NCBI RefSeq assembly: GCF_046545555.1
Contig: NZ_JBHZTH010000001.1
Location: 1,302,001-1,366,000 of the forward strand
DNA length: 64,000 nt
DNA from: Winogradskyella sp046545555
Lineage (GTDB): Bacteria > Bacteroidota > Bacteroidia > Flavobacteriales > Flavobacteriaceae
Direction: 5' to 3'
Position 1 is the first letter of the stretch. The number at the start of each line of letters is the position of its first letter. A program made the position numbers and the translations under genes. Shown here piece after piece: positions 36,495-45,480 of the stretch. The notes beneath the pieces were generated by a model. The model was not told the DNA's origin, did not search any database, and saw nothing but the letters and a program-made list of their open reading frames with translations.

Positions 36495-36525
36495 AAAGCG
36501 TCTTGTTAGTCTAGGACGCTTTTTT
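36495..36525. terminator. Terminator between the ankyrin gene and the M48 protease gene
   Basis: AAAGCGTC and GACGCTTT form an eight-pair stem with a 12-base loop and a T run. It overlaps the 3' end of the convergent M48 gene and mainly serves the plus strand. Confidence 0.85.
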
Positions 36526-37278
36526 GTATCTTCTAATTGCCTCTCTAATTTTCTCTATACGATTTTCTGGATCTGGATGTGTACTTTGAAATTCTGGCGC
36601 ACGATTTGGACCTGCAGCTGCTTTTAAGATTTCCATTACGCCAATCATTTCTTCAGGATTGTAACCTGCATTAATCATAAATTTCACTCCTAATTCGTCA
36701 CTCTCTAGTTCATCTTCACGACCATTTTTAAGAAGCGTTCCATTTCCAATTTGAGATGCCACAGAACCCATGTCAATAGCTCCAGCTCCCATTATTAGTG
36801 TTTGCCAATATTTAGAATCAGTAATACGTTCATTAGAGTGTTTCCCTAATACGTGACCGATTTCATGACCAAGTACGCCTGCTAATTGATCCTGGTTTTC
36901 TAACTGAGAAAATAAGGCATACGTAATAAAGATTTGTCCTCCAGGAAGAGCAAAGGCGTTTATAGTGCGATCATCGGCTAAGAGATGAAACTCATATTTA
37001 TAGGGTGTGTTTTTGGCTATACTATTATTAATAAGCTTATTGCCAACATTATCAACTGTAGCTTGGTAGCGGTTATCTGGGTGTAAGCCACCATGTTGTT
37101 GAGCCATACCAGGTGCACTCTGTAAACCAATTGCAATTTCTTGTTGTGGTGAGAGTGAAATTGCTTGAGTACGCCCTGTGTAAGGATTTGTTTCTTGTTG
37201 GCTACAACGTCTTATAAAAGCAAAAGCTACAATTGCTAAACCTATTAAAAGGCGGACTTTAAAATTACCTCTTCTCAT
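36511..37278 (-). CDS. M48 family zinc metalloprotease
   Basis: A 255-residue protease with an N-terminal hydrophobic signal ending near a Cys (RRCSQQ, possible lipobox), so likely periplasmic and membrane-attached, like BepA/LoiP. Zinc site HEIGHVLGKH (about residue 140) with the third ligand Glu in DELESDELG. The family motifs INAFALPGGQIFITYALF and STHPDPENRIEKI are present. Probable role in quality control of outer-membrane or periplasmic proteins, by analogy. Confidence 0.92.
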   Translation of the reverse strand: MRRGNFKVRLLIGLAIVAFAFIRRCSQQETNPYTGRTQAISLSPQQEIAIGLQSAPGMAQQHGGLHPDNRYQATVDNVGNKLINNSIAKNTPYKYEFHLLADDRTINAFALPGGQIFITYALFSQLENQDQLAGVLGHEIGHVLGKHSNERITDSKYWQTLIMGAGAIDMGSVASQIGNGTLLKNGREDELESDELGVKFMINAGYNPEEMIGVMEILKAAAGPNRAPEFQSTHPDPENRIEKIREAIRRYKKAS

Positions 37279-37429
37279 AATGATTGTGTTAGTGTGTTCA
37301 ATTTACAAAAGTTTGACACAAATTTTATTGAAAAGTCATTACTTTTTACCTCCATTAATTAAAATTTAATTGAACTGTAGTCTTTTTGAATTACTTAAAA
37401 GTTTTACTTTTATATCAATAAAGAGCGTT

Positions 37430-37855
37430 ATGAGTTATCAATTTAAAATCATTCCTAATACAGATTTAGACCTAATAATTCCTTTGGTTTACGAGCTTAA
37501 TGAGTCTAAAGTGAGTCTAACTCTTTTAAAAGAACGTTTTGATGAGATAAAGAATCAAAATTATGAATGTGCCGTTATTTTAGATGATGCTATAGTCGTT
37601 GGTGTTACAGGTTTATGGTTTTGCACTAGACATTACGTAGGTAAAGCAGTTGAATTAGATCATGTCTATATAAGACCAAATTATAGAAATCAAGGTTTAG
37701 GAAAAAAATTTATGGATTGGATCCATAATTATGTAAAAGAGAAAGGATGTAATTCTATGGAACTAAATACATATGTTCAAAATTACCCTTCTCATAAGTT
37801 TTATTATAATGAAGGTTATGAAATTTGGGGCTACCACTTTTTTAGAAATATATAA
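37430..37855 (+). CDS. GNAT family N-acetyltransferase
   Basis: A 141-residue acetyl-CoA-dependent acyltransferase. Motif A is LDHVYIRPNYRNQGLGKKFMDWI, with the pyrophosphate-binding QGLGKK loop; motif B is MELNTYVQNYPSHKFYYNEGYEIWG. Start set at MSYQF, which matches family N-termini; the frame extends 20 codons further but without homology. Substrate unknown. It is convergent with pepE, with two bases between stops. Confidence 0.85.
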   Translation: MSYQFKIIPNTDLDLIIPLVYELNESKVSLTLLKERFDEIKNQNYECAVILDDAIVVGVTGLWFCTRHYVGKAVELDHVYIRPNYRNQGLGKKFMDWIHNYVKEKGCNSMELNTYVQNYPSHKFYYNEGYEIWGYHFFRNI

Positions 37856-37857
37856 TA

Positions 37858-38565
37858 CTATTTAAGAAATCCTAAATCTGAGTTTGTTGGTATTTCGTAT
37901 GGTGATTTATCATATTCAAAGACTCTGGCATCTAAATTACCTTTTAAAACTAAATCATCACCTTTTACTTCTATCCAGCTACCTTCTCTAAGTCCGATAA
38001 CGGGCTGTGTATTAAAACTATGAAACTCTTTTATGCGTGTTTCTCGTGTTTCACCCATATGTGTGCTATTAGGTTTAGGGTCTAAATAGTGAGGATTAAT
38101 ATTAAAAGGTACCAAGCCTAAGGTTTTAAAACTTGGTGGATACGTAATAGGCATATCATTGGTAGTATGCATTGTTAGCCCACAAATATTGCTGCCTGCA
38201 CTAGTACCTAAATAAGGTGTTCCTTTATTAATGGCCTCTTTGATTGCTATTAAAATATCATTTTTATAAAGTTGATTAACTAAAACAAAAGTGTTGCCAC
38301 CTCCTGTAAAAATGCCTTCTGCATTTTCTAAAGCTTTTTTAGGGTTATCAAATTCATGTATTCCTTTTAATGATTTACCAATAGATTTAAATGTTTTGGC
38401 CGCGATTTTTGTGTAATCATCGTATGATATGCCACCTGGTCTAGCATATGGAATAAATAGGATTTCCGACGCATTACTAAAGTGTGTCTTAAGTTCATCT
38501 GTAAGGTATTCTAAATATCCACTTCCATGAATTGTTGACGTACTTGCTATAAGAATTGATTTCAA
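37858..38565 (-). CDS. pepE: Peptidase E (alpha-aspartyl dipeptidase, S51)
   Basis: A 235-residue cytosolic serine peptidase cleaving Asp-X dipeptides. GGGNTFVLVNQL, the nucleophile elbow GTSAGSNICG and NPHYLDPKPN define S51. The start is inferred to be the TTG at 38565 (KSILIASTS following), the normal N-terminus for PepE. The frame remains open to an ATG at 38694, but that would add 43 residues and collide with the divergent gene's promoter region. Confidence 0.88.
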   Translation of the reverse strand: MKSILIASTSTIHGSGYLEYLTDELKTHFSNASEILFIPYARPGGISYDDYTKIAAKTFKSIGKSLKGIHEFDNPKKALENAEGIFTGGGNTFVLVNQLYKNDILIAIKEAINKGTPYLGTSAGSNICGLTMHTTNDMPITYPPSFKTLGLVPFNINPHYLDPKPNSTHMGETRETRIKEFHSFNTQPVIGLREGSWIEVKGDDLVLKGNLDARVFEYDKSPYEIPTNSDLGFLK

Positions 38566-38703
38566 ATTAAGATCTTTTTGTAAAAATAAAAGTAATTTAT
38601 GACAAACGCTATTGTCTTTTTCAATTGAATTTAACAAAGATTTATTAGCGGTTTTTGTGAGATGTCGAGAATTAGAACGAACTTTATAAATCAAAAAACC
38701 AAC

Positions 38704-39522
38704 ATGAAAAATTTAATAATTACGCTTTGTTGTCTCTTTACATTTTCAATCTATGGACAAGATGTTGAAAGAGTTACTGTAAATGGAAGAATCGTAGTGT
38801 CTACAGCGGATAAAGAAGGGGTGACTGTTTACAATACTTCATCAAATAAAGGTACAATTACCGATGAGAATGGTGAGTTTGAAATTAAAGTAACACTAAA
38901 TGATATTGTCGATTTTGGCGCACTTCAATTTAAAGATTTTAAAATCACTATTACTGAAGAAATTTTAGCCTCTAAGCGCTTAACTGTTATACTTGTAGAA
39001 GAAGTAAATAAACTAGATGAGGTGGTCATATTACCTTTTGGTCTTACAGGTAGTCTAAATGCAGATTTAGAAAATGTAAGGACGTATAATGTAAGCCTCG
39101 ATTATGTTTATTTTGGGTTAGACCATATAGAGGATTTTGAGTTTTCTGCCGATTATAAAACTGAAGCAGATAATTTAGCATTTAATGAAAATAACCCTAC
39201 AGTTGGTAACATGCTGAATATTGTTAATTTGGCTGGTTTTATTGTCAGCCAAGTAGTTGATATTAATGATAAAGGGAATAAAACAAAATCAGAAAAAGCC
39301 ATAAGAAAAACACCTTTTAAACAGGCCTTAGATAAATATAGTGTCAATTACATTCATGTGAATTTTAAAATTCCTTTATCAGAAGTAGAGAGTTTTATTG
39401 ATTTTGTAGAGGAAAAAGGTGTAGATGAGCAATTACTGAATGAAAATAAGGAACTACAATTTTTAGAACGTTTAACACAATTAAGTAAATCTTACCTTAA
39501 AAATAACATTGCAAAAGATTAA
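38704..39522 (+). CDS. Secreted protein with carboxypeptidase-like regulatory (CarboxypepD_reg) domain
   Basis: A 272-residue protein with a signal peptide (MKNLIITLCCLFTFSIYGQ) followed by a beta-sandwich domain (VTVNGRIVVSTADKEGVTVY, GTITDENGEFEIKV, LDEVVILPFGLTGSL) like those at the N-termini of TonB-dependent receptors, but with no receptor barrel. Member of a four-gene set with the next paralogue, a DUF6702 protein and an M1 peptidase, an arrangement I recognise in other Flavobacteriaceae. Overlaps the next gene by 14 bases. Confidence 0.82.
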   Translation: MKNLIITLCCLFTFSIYGQDVERVTVNGRIVVSTADKEGVTVYNTSSNKGTITDENGEFEIKVTLNDIVDFGALQFKDFKITITEEILASKRLTVILVEEVNKLDEVVILPFGLTGSLNADLENVRTYNVSLDYVYFGLDHIEDFEFSADYKTEADNLAFNENNPTVGNMLNIVNLAGFIVSQVVDINDKGNKTKSEKAIRKTPFKQALDKYSVNYIHVNFKIPLSEVESFIDFVEEKGVDEQLLNENKELQFLERLTQLSKSYLKNNIAKD

Positions 39523-40306
39523 ACTATTTTTTTTCGCTATTGCGTTTCTTTTTGTTTTTTCGTTAAATGCTCAGCGAAAAGAACTCAAGGGCCAACTGCT
39601 TGCCACTGATGATGTAGAAGGTATTCATATATTAAATAAGACAGCCATTAAATACGCTATTTCTAAAGAAGATGGAAGTTTTATTATTCTTGCTAAGGCG
39701 CTAGATACACTATTGATTTCTGGTTTAAAATATGAAAGCAAAGAAATTATAATTAATAAGTTAGAAGAAAATTCAGGTATATTTTCAGTTAAACTGACTG
39801 AAAAGATAAATGCTTTGGACAAAGTTATTGTAGGTAAGATTCTTACAGGTAGTTTAGAATCGGATCTTCAGAATTCAGATGCAAAAACTGATGTCAATTT
39901 CTATGACTTAGGTATTCCAGGTAGCGTAAAATTGCCAAAGACCCAGAATGAACAAAAGTTGCATGATGCTGATGCAGGTCCATGGGGTTATATTGGTTTA
40001 GGTTTTGGTGTTAATTTTCATAAATTATTAAATAAGATTAGTGGAAGAACAAAAAAACTTAAAAATATTGTAGAATTAGATGACCGAGATAGATGCATTA
40101 ATCGTCTGCGAAGAGATTATGAAGCTATTATTTTTGAAAATGATAGTTTAGTTGAAAATTTAAAAAATGAGTACTTTTTGTTTTGCCAAGAAGATGAATC
40201 GTTTTTAGGCTTATGTAAAGAAAAAAATGAAATTAAGTTATTAGAGTATTTGCAGCAAAAACTAAAAGCCTACCGAGAAAATAGAGAAACGATAGATAAA
40301 GATTAA
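39509..40306 (+). CDS. Secreted CarboxypepD_reg-domain protein, paralogue of the preceding gene
   Basis: A 265-residue protein with signal MQKIKLFFFAIAFLFVFSLNAQ. It parallels its neighbour (KGQLLATDDVEGIHILNKT, ISKEDGSFIILA, LDKVIVGKILTGSLESDL) and has a charged helical C-terminus (residues ~170-265). The start is a TTG that overlaps the upstream stop region by 14 bases; no ATG would preserve the signal peptide. The overlap suggests translational coupling. Confidence 0.8.
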   Translation: MQKIKLFFFAIAFLFVFSLNAQRKELKGQLLATDDVEGIHILNKTAIKYAISKEDGSFIILAKALDTLLISGLKYESKEIIINKLEENSGIFSVKLTEKINALDKVIVGKILTGSLESDLQNSDAKTDVNFYDLGIPGSVKLPKTQNEQKLHDADAGPWGYIGLGFGVNFHKLLNKISGRTKKLKNIVELDDRDRCINRLRRDYEAIIFENDSLVENLKNEYFLFCQEDESFLGLCKEKNEIKLLEYLQQKLKAYRENRETIDKD

Positions 40307-40350
40307 CTTTGGAATACTTTTTGGAATCAACAAAGCAACAACAAAGACAT

Positions 40351-40857
40351 ATGAAATTAATACAACGCATTATTATTCTATTACTATTACCGGTTTTTCT
40401 TTCAAACAGTGTTAAGCACGAATATTATGTTAGTGTAACTAAGGTTGAATATTCTGAGAACCAGAAATCACTCCAAATTATAAGTCAAATTTTTATTAAT
40501 GATTTTGAAAAGTTATTAAGAGAACGCTATGATGAGAATATAACTTTGGCAGAAGATGACGAACCAGAAACTGTAGACGTTTACATAAAACGTTATTTAT
40601 CCGATAAATTAAAAATTAAAGTTAATGAAGCTGATGTTAATTTTAAGTTTATTGGCAAAGAATATAAAGATGACATCACATATTGTTACTTGGAAATAGA
40701 AAACATATCTAATATAAAGTCAATGGAGGTCACTAACAGAACTCTTTTCGATGTAATCCCTGAACAACAGAATATTGTTAGGCTCAAGCTTTTAGGAAAA
40801 AACAGAAGTTTTTTATTACTTCCAGACAATGATAAATGCATGTTAAACTTTAATTAA
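40351..40857 (+). CDS. DUF6702 family protein
   Basis: A 168-residue exported protein of the DUF6702 family. Signal peptide MKLIQRIIILLLLPVFLS, then HEYYVSVTKVEYSENQKSLQ, QIFINDFEKLLRERYDENI, DVYIKRYLSDKLKI, FIGKEYKDDITYCYLEIENI and a C-terminal NRSFLLLPDNDKCMLNF. Usually encoded directly upstream of an M1 metallopeptidase, as here, so the products may act together in the periplasm. ATG 40351 chosen over a TTG 14 codons upstream. Confidence 0.83.
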   Translation: MKLIQRIIILLLLPVFLSNSVKHEYYVSVTKVEYSENQKSLQIISQIFINDFEKLLRERYDENITLAEDDEPETVDVYIKRYLSDKLKIKVNEADVNFKFIGKEYKDDITYCYLEIENISNIKSMEVTNRTLFDVIPEQQNIVRLKLLGKNRSFLLLPDNDKCMLNFN

Positions 40858-41000
40858 AAATATGTTAAAACCATGTGAAATGGCTATTTTAGACAAGATT
40901 TTTAATAAATATTATCTGTACGAAACATTCTAATTACATAAGTCTTAATAAGCAGTGATTTTTAGTGGTTTCATGATATCTTAAAAAATAACACTAACTC

Positions 41001-43298
41001 ATGAAAATTTTAAAGTATTTCTTATGCGCTTTTTTATTTGTTTCTGCGAGTACTTATGCTCAAAATGAAATAAAACCAGAGCGTAAACCTGGTCACACCA
41101 ATCAAAACAAGTTTAAACAATTGTATGACGAGTTTTCTACTCCAAATATGTTTAGAACAGGTTCTGGTGCTCCTGGTCCAGGCTATTACCAACAACAAGC
41201 AGATTACAAAATGGATATTGAAATCGATGATGTAAATGCAAAGTTGTACGGTAATGAAACAATTACGTATACAAATAATTCACCAGATGAATTGAAATAC
41301 CTTTGGGTACAATTAGATCAGAACATGCGTTCTAAAGATTCTAAAACCCCTTTTATTAGCAGTTCTGGGATTGGTCCAGCAACATCAGCCTCTAGAGCCA
41401 CGAGTTCTTATCTAAAAGATAGATTTGATGGTGGATTTAATATTGAGCATGTTAAAGATGTTAATGGAAAAGATTTACCTCATATGATTAATCGCACAAT
41501 GATGCGAGTTGAGTTACCTAAAGCAATGAATAAGGGTGATAAATTCTCATTTAATATCAAATGGTGGTATAACATTAACGATCATGTAAAAGATGGTGGT
41601 CGTTCAGGTTATGAATACTTTGAAGAAAATGATAATAGAATCTATGTGATGGCTCAATTTTATCCTCGTATGGCTGTATATAATGACGTAGAAGGATGGC
41701 AAAATTCTCAGTTTTGGGGACGCGATGAATTTGCGTTGCCTTTTGGAGACTTTGATGTTAATATAACAGTACCTGCAGATCACATATTAGATGGTACGGG
41801 ATACTTAACCAATAGAGATGAGGTTTTTACTAAAGACATGATGAAGCGTTATAATCAAGCTAAGAAGTCTTTTGATAAACCAGTAATGATTGTTACCCAA
41901 GCGGAAGCTGAGAAGACTGAGAAATCTAAAAGTTCTAAGAAAAGAACATGGAAATTATCAGCACAAATGGTACGTGACTTTGGTTTTGCAACATCTCGTA
42001 AATTTATTTGGGATATGATGGCTGTTAAAATTGGTGACAGAGATGTTATGGCAGTTTCTATGTATTCTAAAGAAGGCAATCCTTTATGGGAACAATGGTC
42101 AACAAGAACTGTTGCAAGTACGCTTAAATCATACTCTCGTATGACATTTGATTATCCTTATCATAAGGCAATATCTGTACATGCACCAATGGGAATGGAA
42201 TATCCAATGATTTGTTACAATTTTGGTCGCCCAGACAAAGAAGGTAATTACTCAGACAGAACTAAATACGGAATGATAAGTGTAATTATCCATGAGGTAG
42301 GTCATAATTTCTTTCCAATGATTGTAAATAGTGATGAGCGCCAATGGACTTGGATGGATGAAGGTTTAAATACATTTGTTCAATATGTTGCAGAACAAGA
42401 TTTTGGTGAGTGGAATCCAACAGCATTATCTCCAAACGATAAAGCATACCCTTCACGAAGAGGGCCAGCAAAAAATATTGTGAGATATATGGGAGGTAAC
42501 CAAGACTATATTGCACCTATTATGACAAAAGGTTTAAATACCTATCAATTTGGTAGCAATGCATATAGTAAACCAGCTACAGGTTTAAATATTTTAAGAG
42601 AAACAGTAATGGGCAGAGACTTATTTGATTATTCTTTTAGAGAATATGCTAACCGTTGGATGTTTAAACACCCAACTCCGGAAGATTTTTTCAGAACGAT
42701 GGAAGATGCTTCTGCTGTTGACTTAGATTGGTTTTGGAGAGGATGGTTTTATACTACCGATTATACCGATATCGGAATCAAAGAAGTAAAGAAGTATGCT
42801 GTAACTAATAAGCCTAATGAAAATGGTAAAAAATTAGCAGCACGTTATAATATGGATCCTAACGCTTTAGTTTATTTTATTGGTGAAGGTGATGAAGGAT
42901 ATGACGATGCGATGAAAAGTGGATCATCTATTGACGATTTGCCTACGGTAAAAGAGTATATTATGGACAATTTTACTCCAGATGAACAAAAGGCAATGAA
43001 AAAGTCACCAAAGTATTTTTACAATGTAACTTTTGAGAAGCCAGGTGGTCTTGTAATGCCTTTAATTGTTCAATATGAGTATGCAGACGGTTCAAAAGAA
43101 AAGGTGACTTATCCTGCTCAAATCTGGAGATTTAATGATAAGGAAGTAAGTAGAGCAGTGGCGAGTGAAAAAGAGATTGTTTCTATTACTATAGATCCTG
43201 ATTTAGAGACAGCAGATGTAGATACCTCTAACAATGCTTGGCCTAGAGAAGTAAAAGAAAATGATTTTGATAAGTTTAAGAATAAAGTAAAAAACTAA
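41001..43298 (+). CDS. M1 family metallopeptidase (aminopeptidase N-like), secreted
   Basis: A 765-residue zinc aminopeptidase with signal peptide (MKILKYFLCAFLFVSASTYAQ). The exopeptidase motif is HAPMGMEYPM (about 397), and the gluzincin zinc site is HEVGHNFFPMI (about 430) with the third ligand in WTWMDEGLNTF. The N-terminal beta domain contains DYKMDIEIDDVNAKLYGNETI. Likely digests peptides in the periplasm or outside the cell. Ends in a strong terminator. Confidence 0.93.
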   Translation: MKILKYFLCAFLFVSASTYAQNEIKPERKPGHTNQNKFKQLYDEFSTPNMFRTGSGAPGPGYYQQQADYKMDIEIDDVNAKLYGNETITYTNNSPDELKYLWVQLDQNMRSKDSKTPFISSSGIGPATSASRATSSYLKDRFDGGFNIEHVKDVNGKDLPHMINRTMMRVELPKAMNKGDKFSFNIKWWYNINDHVKDGGRSGYEYFEENDNRIYVMAQFYPRMAVYNDVEGWQNSQFWGRDEFALPFGDFDVNITVPADHILDGTGYLTNRDEVFTKDMMKRYNQAKKSFDKPVMIVTQAEAEKTEKSKSSKKRTWKLSAQMVRDFGFATSRKFIWDMMAVKIGDRDVMAVSMYSKEGNPLWEQWSTRTVASTLKSYSRMTFDYPYHKAISVHAPMGMEYPMICYNFGRPDKEGNYSDRTKYGMISVIIHEVGHNFFPMIVNSDERQWTWMDEGLNTFVQYVAEQDFGEWNPTALSPNDKAYPSRRGPAKNIVRYMGGNQDYIAPIMTKGLNTYQFGSNAYSKPATGLNILRETVMGRDLFDYSFREYANRWMFKHPTPEDFFRTMEDASAVDLDWFWRGWFYTTDYTDIGIKEVKKYAVTNKPNENGKKLAARYNMDPNALVYFIGEGDEGYDDAMKSGSSIDDLPTVKEYIMDNFTPDEQKAMKKSPKYFYNVTFEKPGGLVMPLIVQYEYADGSKEKVTYPAQIWRFNDKEVSRAVASEKEIVSITIDPDLETADVDTSNNAWPREVKENDFDKFKNKVKN

Positions 43299-43312
43299 TC
43301 AAATAAATTAAA

Positions 43313-43350
43313 AATAAAAAAAAGCCTACTTTAACGAGTCGGCTTTTTTT
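43313..43350 (+). terminator. Terminator after the M1 peptidase gene
   Basis: AAAAAGCC-TACT and AGTC-GGCTTTTT arms with an A run before and seven Ts after. Confidence 0.88.
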
Positions 43351-43367
43351 ATTACATAAAGTCACTC

Positions 43368-43375
43368 TATATTTG
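43368..43375 (+). promoter_or_regulatory. Promoter -7 box immediately before tatA
   Basis: TATATTTG is a perfect TAnnTTTG match, ending four bases before the GTG start at 43380. This is the same spacing as at the 125-aa gene and implies a leaderless transcript. Confidence 0.55.
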
Positions 43376-43379
43376 CACT

Positions 43380-43670
43380 GTGATATATTTATCAACTTTT
43401 TTATTTATCGGTGGTACCGAAATCGTATTTATACTCTTTATAGTAGTATTGGTTTTTGGTGCTGATAAGTTGCCTGAAGTAGCTCGAGGTTTGGGCAAAG
43501 GAATGCGTACATTAAAAGATGCAACCAATGATATAAAGCACGAAGTAACAAAAAGTGCTAAAGAGAATAATATTATAGATACAGACGTCGCCAAGGATAT
43601 ACAAGAGGAAATTAATAAAGTAAAAGATGATTTAGGCGATTTTACGGGTTCCGTAAAACGAAAACTGTAA
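43380..43670 (+). CDS. tatA: Twin-arginine translocase subunit TatA/TatB
   Basis: A 96-residue component of the Tat pathway, which exports folded proteins. N-terminal membrane helix (GGTEIVFILFIVVLVFGADK) followed by the hinge FGADKLPEVARGLGKGMRTLKDA and an amphipathic helix plus a charged tail. The start is a GTG; no upstream or nearby ATG retains the helix. The amphipathic helix matches the TatA/E/B group; by length it is TatA-like. Convergent with the O-methyltransferase gene with no gap. Confidence 0.9.
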   Translation: MIYLSTFLFIGGTEIVFILFIVVLVFGADKLPEVARGLGKGMRTLKDATNDIKHEVTKSAKENNIIDTDVAKDIQEEINKVKDDLGDFTGSVKRKL

Positions 43671-44312
43671 TTATAACTTTCTACTTATTGTTAAACCATC
43701 TCTTATTGGTAAAACAACGGTTTCAATGCGCGGATCATTTTTAAGTAATGTATTGTAGTCTAAAACCGCTTTAGTAGATTTGTCTTTTTCATTGAGAGAT
43801 TCTATCACTTTTCCATGCCATAACACATTATCTGAAAGAATTATACCACCAGAATTAAGTTTATCAATAATAAGATGAAAATAGTTAGAGTAGTTTGGTT
43901 TGTCAGCATCAATAAACACCAAATCAAATGTTTTATTAATTGTAGGTATAATTTCTAGTGCATTACCCAAATGCTGAATGATGTTATTACCATATTTCGA
44001 TTTATTAAAATACTTTCTTTGAAAGTCAATAAGCTCCTCATTAATATCAATAGTATTAATTTCACCATCTTTATATAGTCCCTCCGCCAAACAAAGTGTA
44101 GAATAACCCGTGAAAGTCCCTAGTTCTAATATAGATTTTGGTTGTATTAATTTAGAAATCATGCTTAAAACTCTACCTTGGTAAGGTCCACTTAGCATTA
44201 TTGGTTGTAGAACTTTCTGATAGGTTTCTCGTGTTAATTCCTGCAATAACTTTGGTTCTTGTTCGGAGTGATCTACAATATAGTTGTCTAGTTTTTCAGG
44301 TAAAAAGTACAT
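43671..44312 (-). CDS. O-methyltransferase, class I SAM-dependent (CCoAOMT-like)
   Basis: A 213-residue Methyltransf_3 family enzyme. SAM site ILELGTFTGYSTLCLAEGL, metal/substrate region FDLVFIDADKPNYSNYFHLI, and GGIILSDNVLWHGKV. Typical substrates are catechol-like; acting on an aromatic product of the adjacent pathway is possible but unproven. Removing the inserted repeat at 44319-44390 would place its ATG two bases after the ACMSD stop, so it was originally the last gene of the kynurenine operon. Confidence 0.88.
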   Translation of the reverse strand: MYFLPEKLDNYIVDHSEQEPKLLQELTRETYQKVLQPIMLSGPYQGRVLSMISKLIQPKSILELGTFTGYSTLCLAEGLYKDGEINTIDINEELIDFQRKYFNKSKYGNNIIQHLGNALEIIPTINKTFDLVFIDADKPNYSNYFHLIIDKLNSGGIILSDNVLWHGKVIESLNEKDKSTKAVLDYNTLLKNDPRIETVVLPIRDGLTISRKL

Positions 44313-44398
44313 TCTTATGTCAGGTCGAGCGCAGTCGAGACCTATTTATTTATTAAAGTCTAAATACCTCTCGACTGCGCTCGAGGAGACATTCTTAT
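44309..44398. mobile_element. MITE-like inverted-repeat element with 8-10 bp target duplication
   Basis: Two 22-base inverted arms (core TCGAGCGCAGTCGAGA at the left, its complement at the right, three mismatches near the tips) enclose a 26-base AT-rich centre. The element from GTC at 44319 to GAC at 44390 is flanked by ATTCTTAT on both sides, or ACATTCTTAT if the overlapping AC is counted. It encodes nothing. It sits exactly between the ACMSD stop and the O-methyltransferase start. Confidence 0.78.
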
Positions 44399-45480
44399 CC
44401 TAAAATTCTATTTACCAATTTTTTTTTGGCAGCTTCGTCATCACCACAAAGCCATTGTATAACATTATCTTCCCAGATAGCATCGCGTTCGTTTTTAGAA
44501 ATGATATCTCTATCCATGGCCAAGTCTAATATTTTACCGGGATAAGAAGATTGTTTTTCACTTTCCATCTCTCCCAAAGGATATGGATCGTCTAATCCCA
44601 TTAGTACTTGTTTTGAGCCTTGGTTTTTAATTAATAGTTCTAAACCACCAGTATCGTGCACTAAAGTATCGAAGAAGATATTTTTATGACCTACCGCTTG
44701 CCTCGGATGACTTTTGTCTTCAAATAAATCTGGTCGCCCATCAAATCCTTGAATTCGTCTCCCCAAATTTATTTGAGCTAATTGGCCACCGTGTGCAAAG
44801 CAAACACGCATGTTCTTATATTTTTCGTAATAACCATTAAGGGTTAAAAAATGATAAGCATCCGCACATTGTGCAAGCATCCATATCAAATGAAAACGCC
44901 AAGATGTGTTTTCTAGTTTTATAAATTTTTCTCCATCATAAGGATGAACCTCTACTGCGAGATTATATTTATCAGCAAGCTCAAAAATAGGCTCATTTTC
45001 TTCGTCAAAAATGCAACGCCATGTACCTATGGTATCCATGTAGTGCGTCGGTAAGCAAAGTAGTTGCATACCTAATTCTTCTACACAACGTTCAATTTCC
45101 CAGCATGCTCCGCGAACAAAACCAGGATGTACTACAAAACCACAAGTAAATTTACTTGGATTTTCATTTTGAATACGTGCATTAAAATCATTCTGAAAAC
45201 GTAACGCTTGTTTCATCTCTTCGAGACGTAAACCATTTCCGTAAAGTTGTGACAAGTTTAAAACAACTGCATGGTCAATTTTAAAGTGTTCCATCCAAGC
45301 CAATTTTTCATCCAAGAAAAAGCTAGAATCTGTAATTGGTCTATTCCAATCTTTTTGAAGCATAAACTTTCGGTCTTTATCTACCCAAAAGATACCCTTA
45401 TCTTTCATAAATTCAGGAATTTCCTCAGGATAGGGAAGAAGGTGAGAGTGACCGTTTATTCTTAATTTTCGTTTAGTCAT
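44395..45480 (-). CDS. nbaD: 2-amino-3-carboxymuconate-6-semialdehyde decarboxylase (ACMSD)
   Basis: A 361-residue amidohydrolase-fold decarboxylase that diverts the 3-hydroxyanthranilate oxidation product away from quinolinate toward 2-aminomuconate semialdehyde. Zinc ligands are HSH (residues 11 and 13), His ~179 (VEVHPYDGEKF), His ~230 (CFAHGGQ) and an Asp ~297 (MGLDDPYPLGE). CGFVVHP and the RR in GRRIQG are also typical. Start is ATG 45480, which overlaps the upstream dioxygenase stop in the eight bases ATGACTAA; the TTG at 45483 is less likely. Confidence 0.94.
   Translation of the reverse strand: MTKRKLRINGHSHLLPYPEEIPEFMKDKGIFWVDKDRKFMLQKDWNRPITDSSFFLDEKLAWMEHFKIDHAVVLNLSQLYGNGLRLEEMKQALRFQNDFNARIQNENPSKFTCGFVVHPGFVRGACWEIERCVEELGMQLLCLPTHYMDTIGTWRCIFDEENEPIFELADKYNLAVEVHPYDGEKFIKLENTSWRFHLIWMLAQCADAYHFLTLNGYYEKYKNMRVCFAHGGQLAQINLGRRIQGFDGRPDLFEDKSHPRQAVGHKNIFFDTLVHDTGGLELLIKNQGSKQVLMGLDDPYPLGEMESEKQSSYPGKILDLAMDRDIISKNERDAIWEDNVIQWLCGDDEAAKKKLVNRILG

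Noticed and set aside
38566..38694. N-terminal 43-residue extension of peptidase E from the ATG at 38694
   Set aside because: It does not resemble S51 peptidases, which begin at the KSILIASTS strand, and it would overlap the leader of the divergent gene; a TTG start is preferred.
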